NCBI GenBank assembly: GCA_015680685.1
Contig: MNCI01022757.1
Location: 70,800 to 134,799, forward strand
Source of the DNA: Gnetum montanum
Lineage: Eukaryota > Streptophyta > Gnetopsida > Gnetales > Gnetaceae
Reading direction: 5' to 3'
DNA: 64,000 nucleotides
Position numbers and translations under genes: made by a program. The notes under the pieces were generated by a model, which was not told the DNA's origin, did not search any database, and saw only the letters and a list, made by a program, of their open reading frames with translations. Below are positions 30,606-41,690 of this stretch, piece after piece (the stretch's first letter is position 1; each line of letters opens with the position of its first letter).

Positions 30606-32708
30606 ATGTCTTCTTCTCATAAGAGCAACTCATCACCTAAGGACCATACTAGAGACAGTCGGCAACATAAAACACATAACCAAAATTAGCCAGTGCCTCA
30701 ACAATATAAGATGACATATACTCATCTCAATGAGTATATTCCCAACTTTACTTTTATTCTCTATCAAGACAAATAGATGCACTAGAGAGATTTGCAAGGT
30801 AACATTGTGTTACCTCCAAATTGATCAGTTCCAAACATCCTTTTTCATGCCTTAGCACAGATAGGCATGACTGAATTATATGCTGAATACATTGCGGACG
30901 ATTTTGATATGAGGGATTACTATCCCATAGATGCCCAACGTATGAGGGACTTAAGGAGGGAGAGTCAACATACACTACTAAGTGGCAAAGGTCCGCACGT
31001 CCTTAGCAAAATAGGAGATGAGGAACCCCTTATAACGGGTTCTTTAGCAAATGATGTTCTCCATCCTAACGATGATGAGAAGGTTGGGTATCAGAACCTA
31101 CGATCAATGATACATAACCATGGTTCTGATGACCGTGAACATCAGCTGTTCATAGAGGGAACAACCACTCATGCTAAGGACAGGCACTTAGATCGTCACC
31201 ATGATCTAGGCTGTAGCAACTGAAGAGAAGGCAAGAAACATTATCATGGTGGTGGTTCCCCTTCTTCTTCCCCTTCTTCACATCACTCACCCTCTCCTTC
31301 CACATCTAGGCGCAGCCATCATGAACACAGCAGAGAGGATAAAGGTAGAAAAAATGAGAGACCTCGATGGGAAAGTCAAGAGAGAGAATAACGGCAAGGA
31401 CGTAGGGAGAGTAGGGAACAACATAGACATCACAGGCATCATGAAAGAGATGATCATGATGAGCCCCTACTCATAGCCCAAAGTATGCTTGACATAATAG
31501 AGGTAGTTAGGATTCCCACAAGGCATTTAAAAGATAGTCAGATCAAACGTTTAGACATAAATAATATCCCACGATTTGAAGGGGGATACAATGTTGATCC
31601 ATAAAATCATTTACAAGCATTCCACGATGCCTGTGCCTTGCAGATTATAGAAAATGAATGGCAAAAACTTAAGTTGTTCCCAAGGACACTCACCAAAGAA
31701 GCAAAGAGCTGGTAGTGGTCCTTGGAACCAGAAACCATCAAGAGGTGGAATATGATGCTAGAATTGTTCAATGAAAAGTATCAGACATACTCCAGAGTGT
31801 TCAATTTGCGTAAGCATATCCAAGGATGGAAGAAAGGTACTCATGAACCCTTGGATTCTGCCATGGCCCGCTACTACACATTGTTACATCGTTGCCTGGG
31901 CCATGGGTACACTCAACGGGATCAACTTCGCCACATCGTAGATGGGCTAAGGCATGAAACTAGAAGAACCCTTGGAACTTATGCCCAAGGGAAACTCTCA
32001 CAACTTAGATCCCATGAAGTACATAGCTTGTTGGAGCAAGTAGCAAAAGAAGAAGGTGAGCTACGAAAAAGAGAAAGTATGGAAGAATACAACCATGACC
32101 CCTCTCTTTGAAAGAAGGGAGTGAAATTTTGTGATGAAGAGGATGAGTCACCAATCGAAGAGTTGGTGAACAGAAAGACCTTGCCTCTTCAAAAGCTCAT
32201 AATAGAAATAGCGGCTAAGGTAGATGACGTATGGAGTTCCTTACACTCTAAAATTGAAACTGTCTTAGAAATTGTAGAAGAGTCTAAGGTAGAACAAATT
32301 AGTGACAAAGGTAAGAAAAAGTGGAGAGATTTAGGCCCTGCACATAACAAGGGTAAGGAAAAAATTACTAACTCCGATGTGGCTATGGACTCTGACATAG
32401 ATGATGATGGTGGATGTGAGATCTGCTACTATGACCATCCTAAGGGATGTTGTCCAATTATTTCACATCTACAGGAATCTGGGGTGTATGCGCTTAATCC
32501 AAGACTCAACCAATGGCAAATACCCCAAAGGTTACCTTATCCACAAGGTAACCCAAGGCAGTTTCACCAACCACTAACGTATTATGCAAGTGGAACTCCA
32601 CCACAGCCCATCGGACAGCATCAGTAGTGGCAATACCCACAGTCATGGGGGATGCCACCGCCAACACAACAGTACCCTTACCAGTAGCCTAATCCTTCTG
32701 GTTATTAT
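30606..32708 (+). pseudogene. Ret-A gag, with in-frame stops
   Basis: The start is taken as the ATG at 30606 (MSSSHKSNSSPKDH), the equivalent of the Ret-C and Ret-E starts. Its N-terminal stretch has stops, including TAG two codons after a second ATG at 30776. Parts in order: N-terminal ELYAEYIADDFDMRDYYP (30867 on), Arg/His/Ser-rich basic region (about 31220-31480) and IPTRHLKDSQIKRLDINNIP. The retrotransposon-gag core follows with FNEKYQTYSRV, RYYTLLHRCLGHGYTQRDQL and VDGLRHETRRTLGTYAQG. Next are a coiled-coil-like Glu-rich region (32020-32300) and a compact zinc-binding candidate CEICYYDHPKGCC at about 32420. Stops occur at 32109-32111, 32625-32627 and about 32686, all in one frame. It forms the particle shell. 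Confidence 0.88.
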
Positions 32709-34142
32709 GTGCAGCAGCCGATTTCCCCAGGTGACTCTATGGATCACATAAACCCTCCACGTTACTACCGAGTTCAGGAGTATTTTAGGACTCCTTCTCC
32801 TTCAGGAAACGCTCAATACCCACACTATCCTCCAAATCCATCCGCATCTCTTGCGCCAGTAGCCCCACCACCAACCGCTCCAACAAAGACTAGAGTAATT
32901 CCCACTCATCCGCGACAACCCAACATTGCAAGGGCTCCCAATCCTCAATTCTCAATTGGTTCTAGCAATCATACACCAAAAAGACCTTTCCTTAGGATCA
33001 ACAATCCAACCAAACCCTCACCTTCACAAGCGGTTGAGCATCTAAACACCTCCATATCAAATAAGGTTTCGGGAAACCCTTCAACAAAGAAATCGTGCCC
33101 AATGCATATAGTTATGTTAACACATACAGTAACCGACTGGATTAAGGTCCGCCACCTTCCAAAGAAATTATTGGATCTGGGAGTCCCCCTAGTTTACCTC
33201 CAAGTTGCTGGGAATGAACCCCATAAGGCTCTCCTCGACTCAAGTTTTGGGGTCAACTTAATCTCACAAGAACTGTATAAAACCTGGAACCTACCTCCAC
33301 TCAAGAAGAGAAATATTTTCTTAGAGCTGGCTGACCAGTCTATCAATGTTCCTTTGGGACAGGTTGAGGACATTGTTACCACTGTAGGTGGTTGGTCATA
33401 TCTAGCCGATTTCCTAGTGATCCAAATAAACAATGACAAAGGGGATTTCCCAATTATAATGGGAAGGGCATGGCTAAATACAATCGATGCAAGCCTAGGA
33501 ATCTGCAATCTTTCCCTAGAAATATCCAAGAAAAATACTTTTGAAAAAATTGAGAGGAAAAGAGTTCCATGCATCACATATAGTGACACAGGGTGTCATT
33601 GTGTTCAGAAATCATGGGTGATGCGAAGTTTAACATTTCCTGCATGCAATCGGTGTGCATGGGATATTGACATACAAAAGTGCCTATATGCGGCAGCCAC
33701 ACAACAAGAAAACACCCAGTGGCTGATGGCTAATAAAGAGAAAAACTTGACAACCTGCATGGAACTAGCTGAGGGAATAACTAGTGCTTACATTGAAAGC
33801 ACAGACATATTAGAGCAAGTCTGTTTCCAACTTCCAGCCCTTAACTCTGAAAACATTAATTGGGGGAAGTTGGAGATTCCTGAGGAGTTTAAACAAGAAC
33901 CCCTAGATTTAAAACTATTGCCCACCGATTTGGAATACATGACCCTTAAAAATAGAAAATCGGTAATCATCAACGCAAAGCTCGCACCCAAGAAAAAAGA
34001 AAGTTTTCTAAATGTGATAAACCATTGGTCAATAGCTTTTGCCTGGTCATACCCTGAACTAACCAGAATAGATCCTAGGATATGCCAGCATAGGATTTAC
34101 ACAGACCCCTCTATGAAACCTCGCAAGCAACCCCAGAGGTGA
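32709..34142 (+). pseudogene. Ret-A protease region of pol
   Basis: An open stretch of 477 codons in the gag frame. A proline-rich linker (to about 33000) comes first, then HTVTDWIKVRHLPKKL and the retropepsin core, with ALLDSSFGVNLIS where the catalytic D-[ST]-G is expected. The Gly has become Ser, so the protease is probably inactive. IFLELADQSINVPLG, VEDIVTTVGGWSY, FLVIQ and IIMGRAWLNTIDASLG follow. After about residue 290 comes a poorly conserved spacer, then the start of RT (from RKSVIINAKLAP to DPSMKPRKQ). It ends at an in-frame TGA (34140-34142), after which RT continues in the same frame. Confidence 0.88.
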
Positions 34143-34540
34143 TTGAACCCAAAGTTAAAACAAATAGTGAAAGAGGAGATTGAGCAGCTACTCAAGGTTG
34201 GGTTCATTTACCCTATTGCTGATAGTGAGTGGATTAGTCCTCTTGTAATCGTACCTTAAAAAGAAGGTAAATGGAGGGTATGTATAGATTTTAGGCTATT
34301 AAATATGGCAACATTCAAAGATCACTTCCCATTTCCATTTGTTGACCAAGTCTTAGACACTATAGCAGGGCATCACTATTACAGTTTTCTAGATGGGTAT
34401 AGTGGGTACAACCAAATACAAATCGCACCAGAAGACCAAGCCAAAACAACGTTCACCAGTCCTTGGGGAACGTTTGCATACAAACAAATGCCTTTTGGCT
34501 TGTGCAATGCACTTGCCACATTCCAACGATTAGTAAGAGT
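34143..34540 (+). pseudogene. Ret-A reverse transcriptase, N-terminal half only
   Basis: Continues from protease in the same frame: PKLKQIVKEEIEQLL, a TAA at 34257-34259, EGKWRVCIDFRLLN, motif A FLDGYSGYNQI (one catalytic Asp) and motif B FGLCNALATFQ. Right after that the sequence jumps to the RNase H region. The palm segment holding the YxDD motif is gone. A 13-base sequence, GTAAGAGTATCAC, occurs at both sides of a 55-base filler (34530-34542 and 34598-34610), marking the deletion junction. The enzyme cannot function. Confidence 0.88.
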
Positions 34541-34604
34541 ATCACATTCCAATTGTGCACAGTACATTCCAATGACCTTATTACATCCATTGTGCCAGTA
34601 AGAG

Positions 34605-35118
34605 TATCACCGGTGCACAACTCAAGTACACGACTACAGAAAAGGAATTAATGGCTGTAGTATTTGCACTGGACAAATTTAGGCACTATGTATTAGATTA
34701 CAAAGTATACATCCATATAGATCATAGTGCAATTATATTTCTTATGAACAAGCCAAAAGTTAGCCCACGTATCATATGTTGGTTGGTAATTCTTCAGGAA
34801 TTCGATTTAACAATAGTAGACCGCAAAGGCACTGAGAATGTAGTCGCCGATCACCTATCTCGGTTGCATTGGGACAACAAAGAGGATGAATATGCTATAT
34901 CTAACCATTTTCCTGATGAAACCCGCTTTGCAGGTGTAGTGAATGATCAACCCATAGAAATAAATTGGTATAGTAGCGTTCTTACTTATCTCACTTCCCA
35001 ACAAATACCAGAGGGGCTGGACTTTAGGAAGAAACAACAGTTTCTTCACAAAACTAAGTACTTCATGGAAATCAAGGGACAACTCTATAAAGTCTATTCT
35101 GATGGCTTGGTTCGATGA
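34605..35118 (+). pseudogene. Ret-A RNase H
   Basis: Reads TGAQLKYTTTEKELMAVVFALDKFRHY, YIHIDHSAI, FLMNKPKVSPRI, EFDLTIVDRKGTENVVADHLSRL. Catalytic residues seen are the Glu of EKEL, the Asp of IDH and the Asp of VADHLS. The first Asp was lost with the RT deletion. It continues into the Athila-type connection (QIPEGLDFRKKQQFLHKTKYF) that leads to integrase. RNase H removes the RNA strand during cDNA synthesis. Confidence 0.85.
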
Positions 35119-36314
35119 TGTGTGCCCAATCAGGATAAATTAAAGTTCTCTAGAATGCTCATGAGGGCCCCTGTGGGGGTCATTATGCTGGGAGATGAAC
35201 GACTACCACGGTCCTGCTTGAAGGATATTATTGGCCAACACTGTTTTGGGATGCCCATCATTTCACCCAATCTTGTGAGTGCTACCAACATGATGGTGGA
35301 ATGATTGCTAGAATGGAGGGTCTACAACAATGAATTCAACCTTTGAAACCCTTTAATATCTGGGGAATAGATTTTATGGGGCCTATTACACCGATGTCCA
35401 ACGGAAAGGCATATATCATCGTTGTTGTTGATTACTTAACCAAATGGGCTGAAGTGGCTGCAGTTACAGACTGCACATCATCTAAGGCTGCATGATTTGT
35501 ATAACAACAAATCGTAAACAGGTTTTGTATGCCACGTGCACTCATCTTGAATAATAGAACACATTTCATGGGTGAAACCTTTCGCAAATTGATGCAACGC
35601 TTAGAGGTTGAGCATAAATTGATCACACCTTACCACCCCCAAGCTAATGGCCAAGCTGAGGTTACTAACCGGGAGATTACGAAAATATTAACGAGAACAA
35701 TTAGCAAATTTAGGGGAGACTGGAGCACAAAACTAAATGACGCTCTCTGGGCGTACCACTCCACTTGGAAGCTCCCTATAGGATATTCTCCCTATGAGTT
35801 AGTGTACGGGAAACTACCAAAGCTCCCCATACAGAATGAGCTCCCTACACTATCCATGGCTTGCGACCTCCATCTAGACCTCGACCTAGCACAAAAAGAA
35901 TGGTTAGAAACTTTGAACGTGCTAGATGAGAATAGATTGGTTGCACTATCATTTAATGAGTTGCACAAAGCACACAGTAAAAATCGTCATGACTTAAGAA
36001 TTCGAAGGCTTAGGTACCAACCAGGAGACAAGGTCCTTTATTGGAATCCCATGCATGTACCTCAGCATACAAAATTTCAAACATTGTGGGAAGGATCCTA
36101 TATTATTCATACAACCTTCCCCTCTAGAGCCATGATGATATACAAACTTGACAACCTGGATAAAAAATTATTGGTTAACGTACAACAAACAAAACCTTTC
36201 CGTGAACCTGCAACAGCTAGTACAAGTTACACATCCACTAGTAGGCAACCTCGCTCATTATTTCGAATCTCTCCCTTTCCACTCAATCATGGGGCAGATG
36301 GCCACCTATGCTAA
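35119..36314 (+). pseudogene. Ret-A integrase
   Basis: The zinc-binding part (about 35150-35310) reads HEGPCGGHYAG...CECYQ. The final Cys of the HHCC set is changed. The core begins [21 protein letters not shown] (first Asp present). The second Asp is lost (LILNNRTHF). The third, Glu, is present in YHPQANGQAEVTNREI. The open part 35529-36314 covers the rest: WSTKLNDALWAYHSTWKLPIG, YELVYGK, the YQPGDKVLYWNP block and a C-terminal basic/Ser-rich tail. An in-frame stop and a frameshift lie upstream. Integrase inserts the cDNA into the chromosome, producing the 5-base duplications seen here. The WGIDFMGP block is Athila-like. Confidence 0.88.
36287..36302 (+). promoter_or_regulatory. polypurine-tract-like sequence at the end of Ret-A integrase
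   Basis: AATCATGGGGCAGATGG overlaps the integrase stop region. The same site reads TCAGTCATGGGGGAGATGG in Ret-E (complement of 9031-9049) and GTCATGGGGGAGATGG in Ret-C (about 50369-50384). It resembles the true tract at 38231-38244. Confidence 0.5.
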
Positions 36315-38230
36315 TCATATGAGACCCTCAGTTCTTTTAAGTTTTTGTTTTACACATTTTTGTTTTACAACATTTTTTTCTTACACATTTTTGTTTTACA
36401 ACTTTCTTTAACTTTTCTTGTTTTTTTTTTAGAACATTGTTATACTTTTTCCATTTTGTGTGTTTGTGTGTGTGATCCACCCTGTAAGTTTGTCACCCAA
36501 TAAGTGTTCAGAATGATGGTATGAACTGTTTTCATGTTGATTGCTAATGTTTGGTTTTTACCTTTAATTCACAATGTTGATACTAAGGTATGTTTCTTTT
36601 GATATGGCAGGCAATGAGTTCACTTCATCCATTCATCCACAACACTCCATGGTCTCTCTCGGCTTGGAAATGTACAGTCCCCTTGTAATAAGAACTTAAC
36701 GAATCGATGACTAGGTATTTCTCAAACTAAGAAAGGACTCAAGGATTGAAAAGGATGTGAATTCAAGGGAACTTGATGCTTTTGTGTTGGCCATTCTCTT
36801 GGGTGCTTGGATGTTTTCTTTTTGAGTTTTTCTTGCCATTCCAATGTTATCCAATTATCGGAAGCTGAGTCAATAAAAATAAGACATCTTTGCATGGTTT
36901 GGTTCTCACGCATAAAAACACAAAACACAAAGAAAAAAATAGAAGAAGAAAAAAAAAGTGAGAATTCAAAGCACACCCATTAGATGAATAAACTTGGGCT
37001 ACAAGCACTGGTTATGGAACTAAAAATTTTTCCTCTAACTAAGGCCCTTCTCACTTCCCATTCTCTCCTTTGTTTCATCAGAATGGTGGCGACTCTTGGG
37101 AAAGGCATTCTTGTTATCCAAGTGGATGGTTTAGCCGAATGCATTGATGCGAAGTCACTGGATCTGGTTGGTTTGAGGCCAGACTTGGAATGGGATTTGC
37201 TAAGTCACATTAATCATGAAACACACAAGGGGTTGTACACCACCTTGTTCTTGGGATTCCATTCCATTCTCTTCTCTCCATCCTTCTCTCCATTGTTCAC
37301 CTCATTGCCGGTTGTATCATTAGTGTATATATTTTGGTTGATGCATTGTTTTCTTTTTGGTGAATGCTTGCGGTTAAGACATTAACTCTTCTTCCAAATA
37401 ACATTCCCGGAGCCTACGGACTCTTTGAATGTAGGTTTGTCAGGGCATTAAGGGCATGATCCTGCTTTGGGGAGGACCCACTGACATTCCTATTTGGATC
37501 ATTAGTTAAATTATTTTCCCTAATAGTTTGCAATTAATTTTATTTTGTTCATTTCCATCTTGACATCTATTTCATCGATTCCATAGTTGTCCCTTTTTAT
37601 ATATCTTTCATACTCCTTTTCTTTCTCCATTTTAATGCGACCGGAGGTTCGTGATTAGTCATGGGGGTACAGGGCCTAATTTTTTTGATTTTCTCCTAGC
37701 CCCGAAATTTTTGATTTTCTTCCTAACCCCTACACCTTCAGTAGTCATCATTAATATATCCCCAAATCTGTATTAGCCATACCACAACCTAGCCAATGAA
37801 CTTACACCAAAGCAAGGTATTAATTACATGATGATTCATTTATCCTTGCTAATATAAGATTTTGTTGTGTCTGTAGATGGTGATCATACAACAACGGATT
37901 GAATCTGGAGCAAACACTTGGAATGGAACCGTGCTGGAAGTAGCTATGCAAGGAGCAAGATCGATGAAGCACTTACTGACGGACAACGGAAAGTGCAATC
38001 TTGGTGTTGGAAATAGCAACACTTCTTTCTCTCTCTCTCTTTCTTTCTCAGCTACCAACAAAGGCCTGCTATCATTGTAATAAGGTGTTCACCCTTGTTG
38101 TCATGAACACTAGTTTTGTCAATTCTTATAATGATGATCCGTTCACATGTCATCCCATTAGTTCCATTCCCCTCAATAATTCCATACCTTCCCGATATTA
38201 TTGTAAGGAACTCAAGGACAAGTTTTCATT
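36315..38230 (+). other. Ret-A long 3' region between integrase and LTR
   Basis: Begins with TTTTGTTTTACA-type T-rich repeats (36345-36430). Further landmarks are GGTATGAACTGTTTTCATG (36518), GATATGGCAG (36601), the block GCTTTGGGGAGGACCCACT (37463-37481) shared with Ret-B, -C and -E, and a PPT-like ATTAGTCATGGGGGTAC (37654-37670). A 133-codon frame at 36984-37385 is collinear with a broken frame in Ret-E. It has hydrophobic segments but no domain I recognise. It might be a dead env-position gene. Confidence 0.6.
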
Positions 38231-38244
38231 CAGTCATGGGGGTA
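38231..38244 (+). promoter_or_regulatory. Ret-A polypurine tract
   Basis: CAGTCATGGGGGTA directly before the 3' LTR start TGATGAG. Identical or nearly so in Ret-B and Ret-E. Confidence 0.82.
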
Positions 38245-39225
38245 TGATGAGACGTGATTTGCATGATCTGTGATATTTCATCCCATGCGATATTGCATAC
38301 GTGATATCACGTCATCCCCTACGATGTCGTGTACACGATATTGCGGTCCACTGTCAAATCTATAAATAAGAGGTGGCACTCCCCTTATTTCCCATCCTAG
38401 GCTAGAAGTAGGGAAACTCTAGCAGATTGATCACTCCAGAGATAGAATATTTTCTATGTGCCTACAGTAGGAGTCCCCAAGTGAACGGATCTTTATTTGA
38501 GCAACATTGTACCTGAACACAAGTTTTGTACAGAAATAAAGATGAGCTTTGTGGATAAACCTTGCAGTGCATGGAATAGGATTTTATCACTTGTTATTTC
38601 TTACCTATTATTTATTACCCTGCTGTAGCACAGCATGAGTACGACTTGATTACGAGCATTTACGGATGTGTACGACTAATCAAGGAATTGGCTGCTCATC
38701 GTGATTAGATTCTCTCACCCTCAACTTCTATAATGCGGAATGAGTACGACCTGATTACAAGCATCTAAGGATGTATACAGCTAGTCAAGGAATGGATGCT
38801 CATTATGATTAGGCTAGTTAAGTGCCTCAATACAACCACTTCGAGCACGTGTGTTACGCGTGGTGATCCCAGTAATGATTAGCATTTGGTAGCCACGGTT
38901 GCATAGTTCAGGGTGTGTACGGTAAGTGGGAATGAATGCTGATGCTAGTTAATTTAGACTTAGTTCATTAGTTAGAGTTAGTTAGTTTCTCAACCCTTCA
39001 CCTCGATAGCATAGGAGAAAAACATTAAAAACTATAAAAACCATATACCTCGGACTTACTTAACCATACACCATTACAAACACAAGTAAGTCTAGGAAGA
39101 CAACGAATGATTAACCCCAAGTGTTCCATGGGGCGTGTAGGCATTTAGTCTATGTAGTTCGACCGGATCGCATGTGCTATGCTCGTTTCATATGGTTGAG
39201 TGTAGGGGTACCTCACCACTCATCA
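38245..39225 (+). repeat. Ret-A 3' LTR
   Basis: Starts TGATGAGACGTG and ends CCACTCATCA, then the duplication GTAAC. U3 GATATC-type array at 38270-38345. TATA box 38361-38368. Tandem duplication at about 38634-38812. Confidence 0.95.
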
Positions 39226-39612
39226 GTAACCTAGTAGTGTACCTAGGATCTACACTTGGTAATCCTAGTAGTAGTCATGCATGAAGTCCAAGATGTGTAT
39301 GGATAATCAAGGAATGGATGATCATCGCACTTAGGCTAGTTTAGATTATCTTACCCTTTTCCTCCTAGCTTAGTTAATCTTATTTTCCATTACCTTCAAA
39401 AGTAGCATTAGGTTAGAACACATCATACACCTCACTCTGGACTAAACCATACGTGAAAAAGATAATACTAGTCCAAGTGGGAAGACAGCGAACTACGACC
39501 TAAGGCTAACTATCTAGGTGCCACAACTAGTCCATCTGCAGAGTTTGACAGGATCACGCGTGTAACACTCGTATTCATATGGTTGAGTGTAGGGGTACCT
39601 CGCCACTCATCA
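39226..39612 (+). repeat. Ret-B 5' LTR, second part
   Basis: Begins with the right target copy GTAAC (39226-39230) and resumes with CTAGTAGTGTACCTAGGATCT, aligned with 45010 onward of the Ret-B 3' LTR. It ends GCCACTCATCA at 39612. Confidence 0.92.
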
Positions 39613-39613
39613 T

Positions 39614-39631
39614 TGGCACCATTTCTGGGGA
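39614..39631 (+). promoter_or_regulatory. Ret-B primer binding site
   Basis: TGGCACCATTTCTGGGGA, one base after the LTR. A diverged form of the Ret-A and Ret-E site. Confidence 0.75.
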
Positions 39632-39753
39632 TGGTGCTAGTTATCTAGATTAGTTATATCATACAAGGTTGTTGTATAGAAATTAACAATACATGTTTTA
39701 GCAAGAAATAATTGTAAACAGTCACATATAAATTCACACACAACTTTGCAACA

Positions 39754-41690
39754 ATGCCTCTCCTACAAGATTACGATAATGCCACACCTAGTGAGGAAAT
39801 TCATTGGAGAACCGATGAATTATATGATAATGAAGGTTGGAGTATGCAATCTGAGGTGGGGATTTCTTATAAACATCAACGAAAGCAACGTCATCCCAAC
39901 GCATGAAAGCAGAACCTACCCGATGATGATGAACCCCTACTGGCCACTACAAGCTTAACGCAAATACAAGAGGCTATTTGAATCTCACGTAGGCATCGTA
40001 AAGAGAGCCATCTACCCAGGCTCGATTTAAAAAACTTCCCTACTTTTTCTAGAGGCTATGACTTAGATCTACATCAACATTTATAAGCCTTCTACAATGC
40101 CTATGCATGGAATAACATTGATAATGGTTGGCAAAAACTTAAGCTCTTTCCTATGACACTCGTTGGCCAAGAAAAAGTATGGTATAGATTGTTAAAATCA
40201 AATTCAATTCAACATTGGTCAACAATGGTAGAAGTCTTTAATGAAAAATATCAAACCTACGCAAGAGTGTTAGCCTTGAGGAAAAAAATCCAAGAGTGGA
40301 AACAAGCACAACATGAACCCTTGGACATGGCCTTAGAAAGATATTATACACTGTTAAACAACTGTCTAGGCCATGGGTTTTCCCAGGAAAGGCTAATGTA
40401 CCATATCATTGATGGGCTTCGTGATGAAATGAGAGAGACCTTAAGAATGTATGCCCAAGCTCAACTATACGAACTATGAACCCATCAAGTCCAAGAGCTT
40501 ATTAAGCAGGTAGCAAAAGAAGAAGAAGAATTGGCTAGATGGGAGAGTGTTGAAAAACACCAACGGGATGAAAATCTCAATTTAACAAAGGTCCATGATC
40601 ATAAAAAGGAGAAATCAACCTACCACAAGGAAAAAGAACCATCTTTTCCAATACAACAATCATTAGAGGAACTCGAGGCAAAGATCAATAAGATGTTGGA
40701 ATGGACGTATCAAAAGTGTGGAGAATGTGTCAACATTATTGGAGATAGATTTTTAACAACCCAAGAAGCAGGACAAAACATTATACATTCGGAAAAAAAG
40801 AATGAAGGGAATAAGAGCTCAACTGCTAATCATACATATGAATGAAACATATGCCTGTACGATCACCCCAAGGGTCAATGCCCAATCTTGTTGCATTTAT
40901 ATGAGCATTGGGAGAACACACTACATCCAGAATTCATATAGAGATACTGTGTTCGATCACTGTGGCAACAATCCTAGTCATGGGGAAAACCATCCCTACA
41001 CTGGAGACACCCTTCATATAATCCAAATCCAAATGCTTATCAAGTTCAACATCCTGTTTCTCCAACTGGGCCACCATACTCTATTACACCACATTACTAT
41101 TCTCCACAATACTATCATCCCATGCCCTAAACATAACCACCACCTTGTGCCCCTTATACTTCTCCTAATTTTTAATATTCTCATCCTTTCCCTCCTTCCA
41201 CATCACCACCAACTGTTCCTAAGGCGTCTACGCACAGCAACAATTCGTGAACACCACTTGTGCTACTACTACCAACAACAATGAAAAGCCTCCTCAACAT
41301 CAAAAGCACCCCTTCTTTAAACATGACTGTGAGAAGGGACAACACAATTCCAAGGCCACTGAATCTTCTGACTCAGCACAAGTCCAACACTGTGGTGCAC
41401 CCTTATCTTCGAACCCAACGCCTCATGTTACTTCATCAGGGCCACCAACTAAGATTCCAACAACCATTGGGCCCAATGAACACAATCATGGAAGGCAACA
41501 TCTTGATCCTTCATACCATCTAACGGTCCCAAATATCATAGTGGGTCAACTCATTATCCGGGAACTACATCGTATAAATTTCCCCACTATGCTTATTATA
41601 ACCCAATGTGTGAAACCCAATGGGGTAAGTATGGCCAAGTTCCAATACTTCCAACATGCAAGGATCCCCATTGTCAATTATTAATCCTTG
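39754..41690 (+). pseudogene. Ret-B gag, with in-frame stops
   Basis: The ATG at 39754 opens MPLLQDYDNATPSEEIHW, a short N-terminus unrelated to that of Ret-A. Then DLKNFPTFSRGYDLDLHQHL and WNNIDNGWQKLKLFPMTLVG. The gag core follows with FNEKYQTYARVLALRKKIQEW, RYYTLLNNCLGHGFSQERL and IDGLRDEMRETLRMYAQAQ (40153-40479). A Glu/Lys-rich region comes next (40531-40845), then ICLYDHPKGQCPI with the first Cys of the zinc candidate lost. A Pro/His/Ser-rich tail ends it. Stops at about 39904, 40477 and 40843 and later frameshifts break it. No pol follows. Confidence 0.85.

Larger units (their letters stand above)
29499..39225 (+). mobile_element. Ret-A: Athila-like Ty3/gypsy retrotransposon, full length with a deletion in RT
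   Basis: A 9.7-kb insertion with LTRs 29499-30462 and 38245-39225, exact target duplication GTAAC, primer site 30464-30481 and polypurine tract 38231-38244. Gag, protease and RT share one reading frame (30867 to about 34540) broken by a few stops. RNase H and integrase follow. A long 3' region (36315-38230) separates integrase from the LTR, where Athila elements often carry an env-like gene. It is the innermost and therefore youngest member of the nest. Its 5' LTR begins TA instead of TG, a point mutation. Confidence 0.95.

Noticed and set aside
36984-37385. 133-codon plus-strand frame in the Ret-A 3' region, possible env-like gene
   Set aside because: The counterpart in Ret-E has stops. There is no signal peptide, transmembrane pattern or fusion-like motif I can defend. 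Kept only as part of the 3' region.
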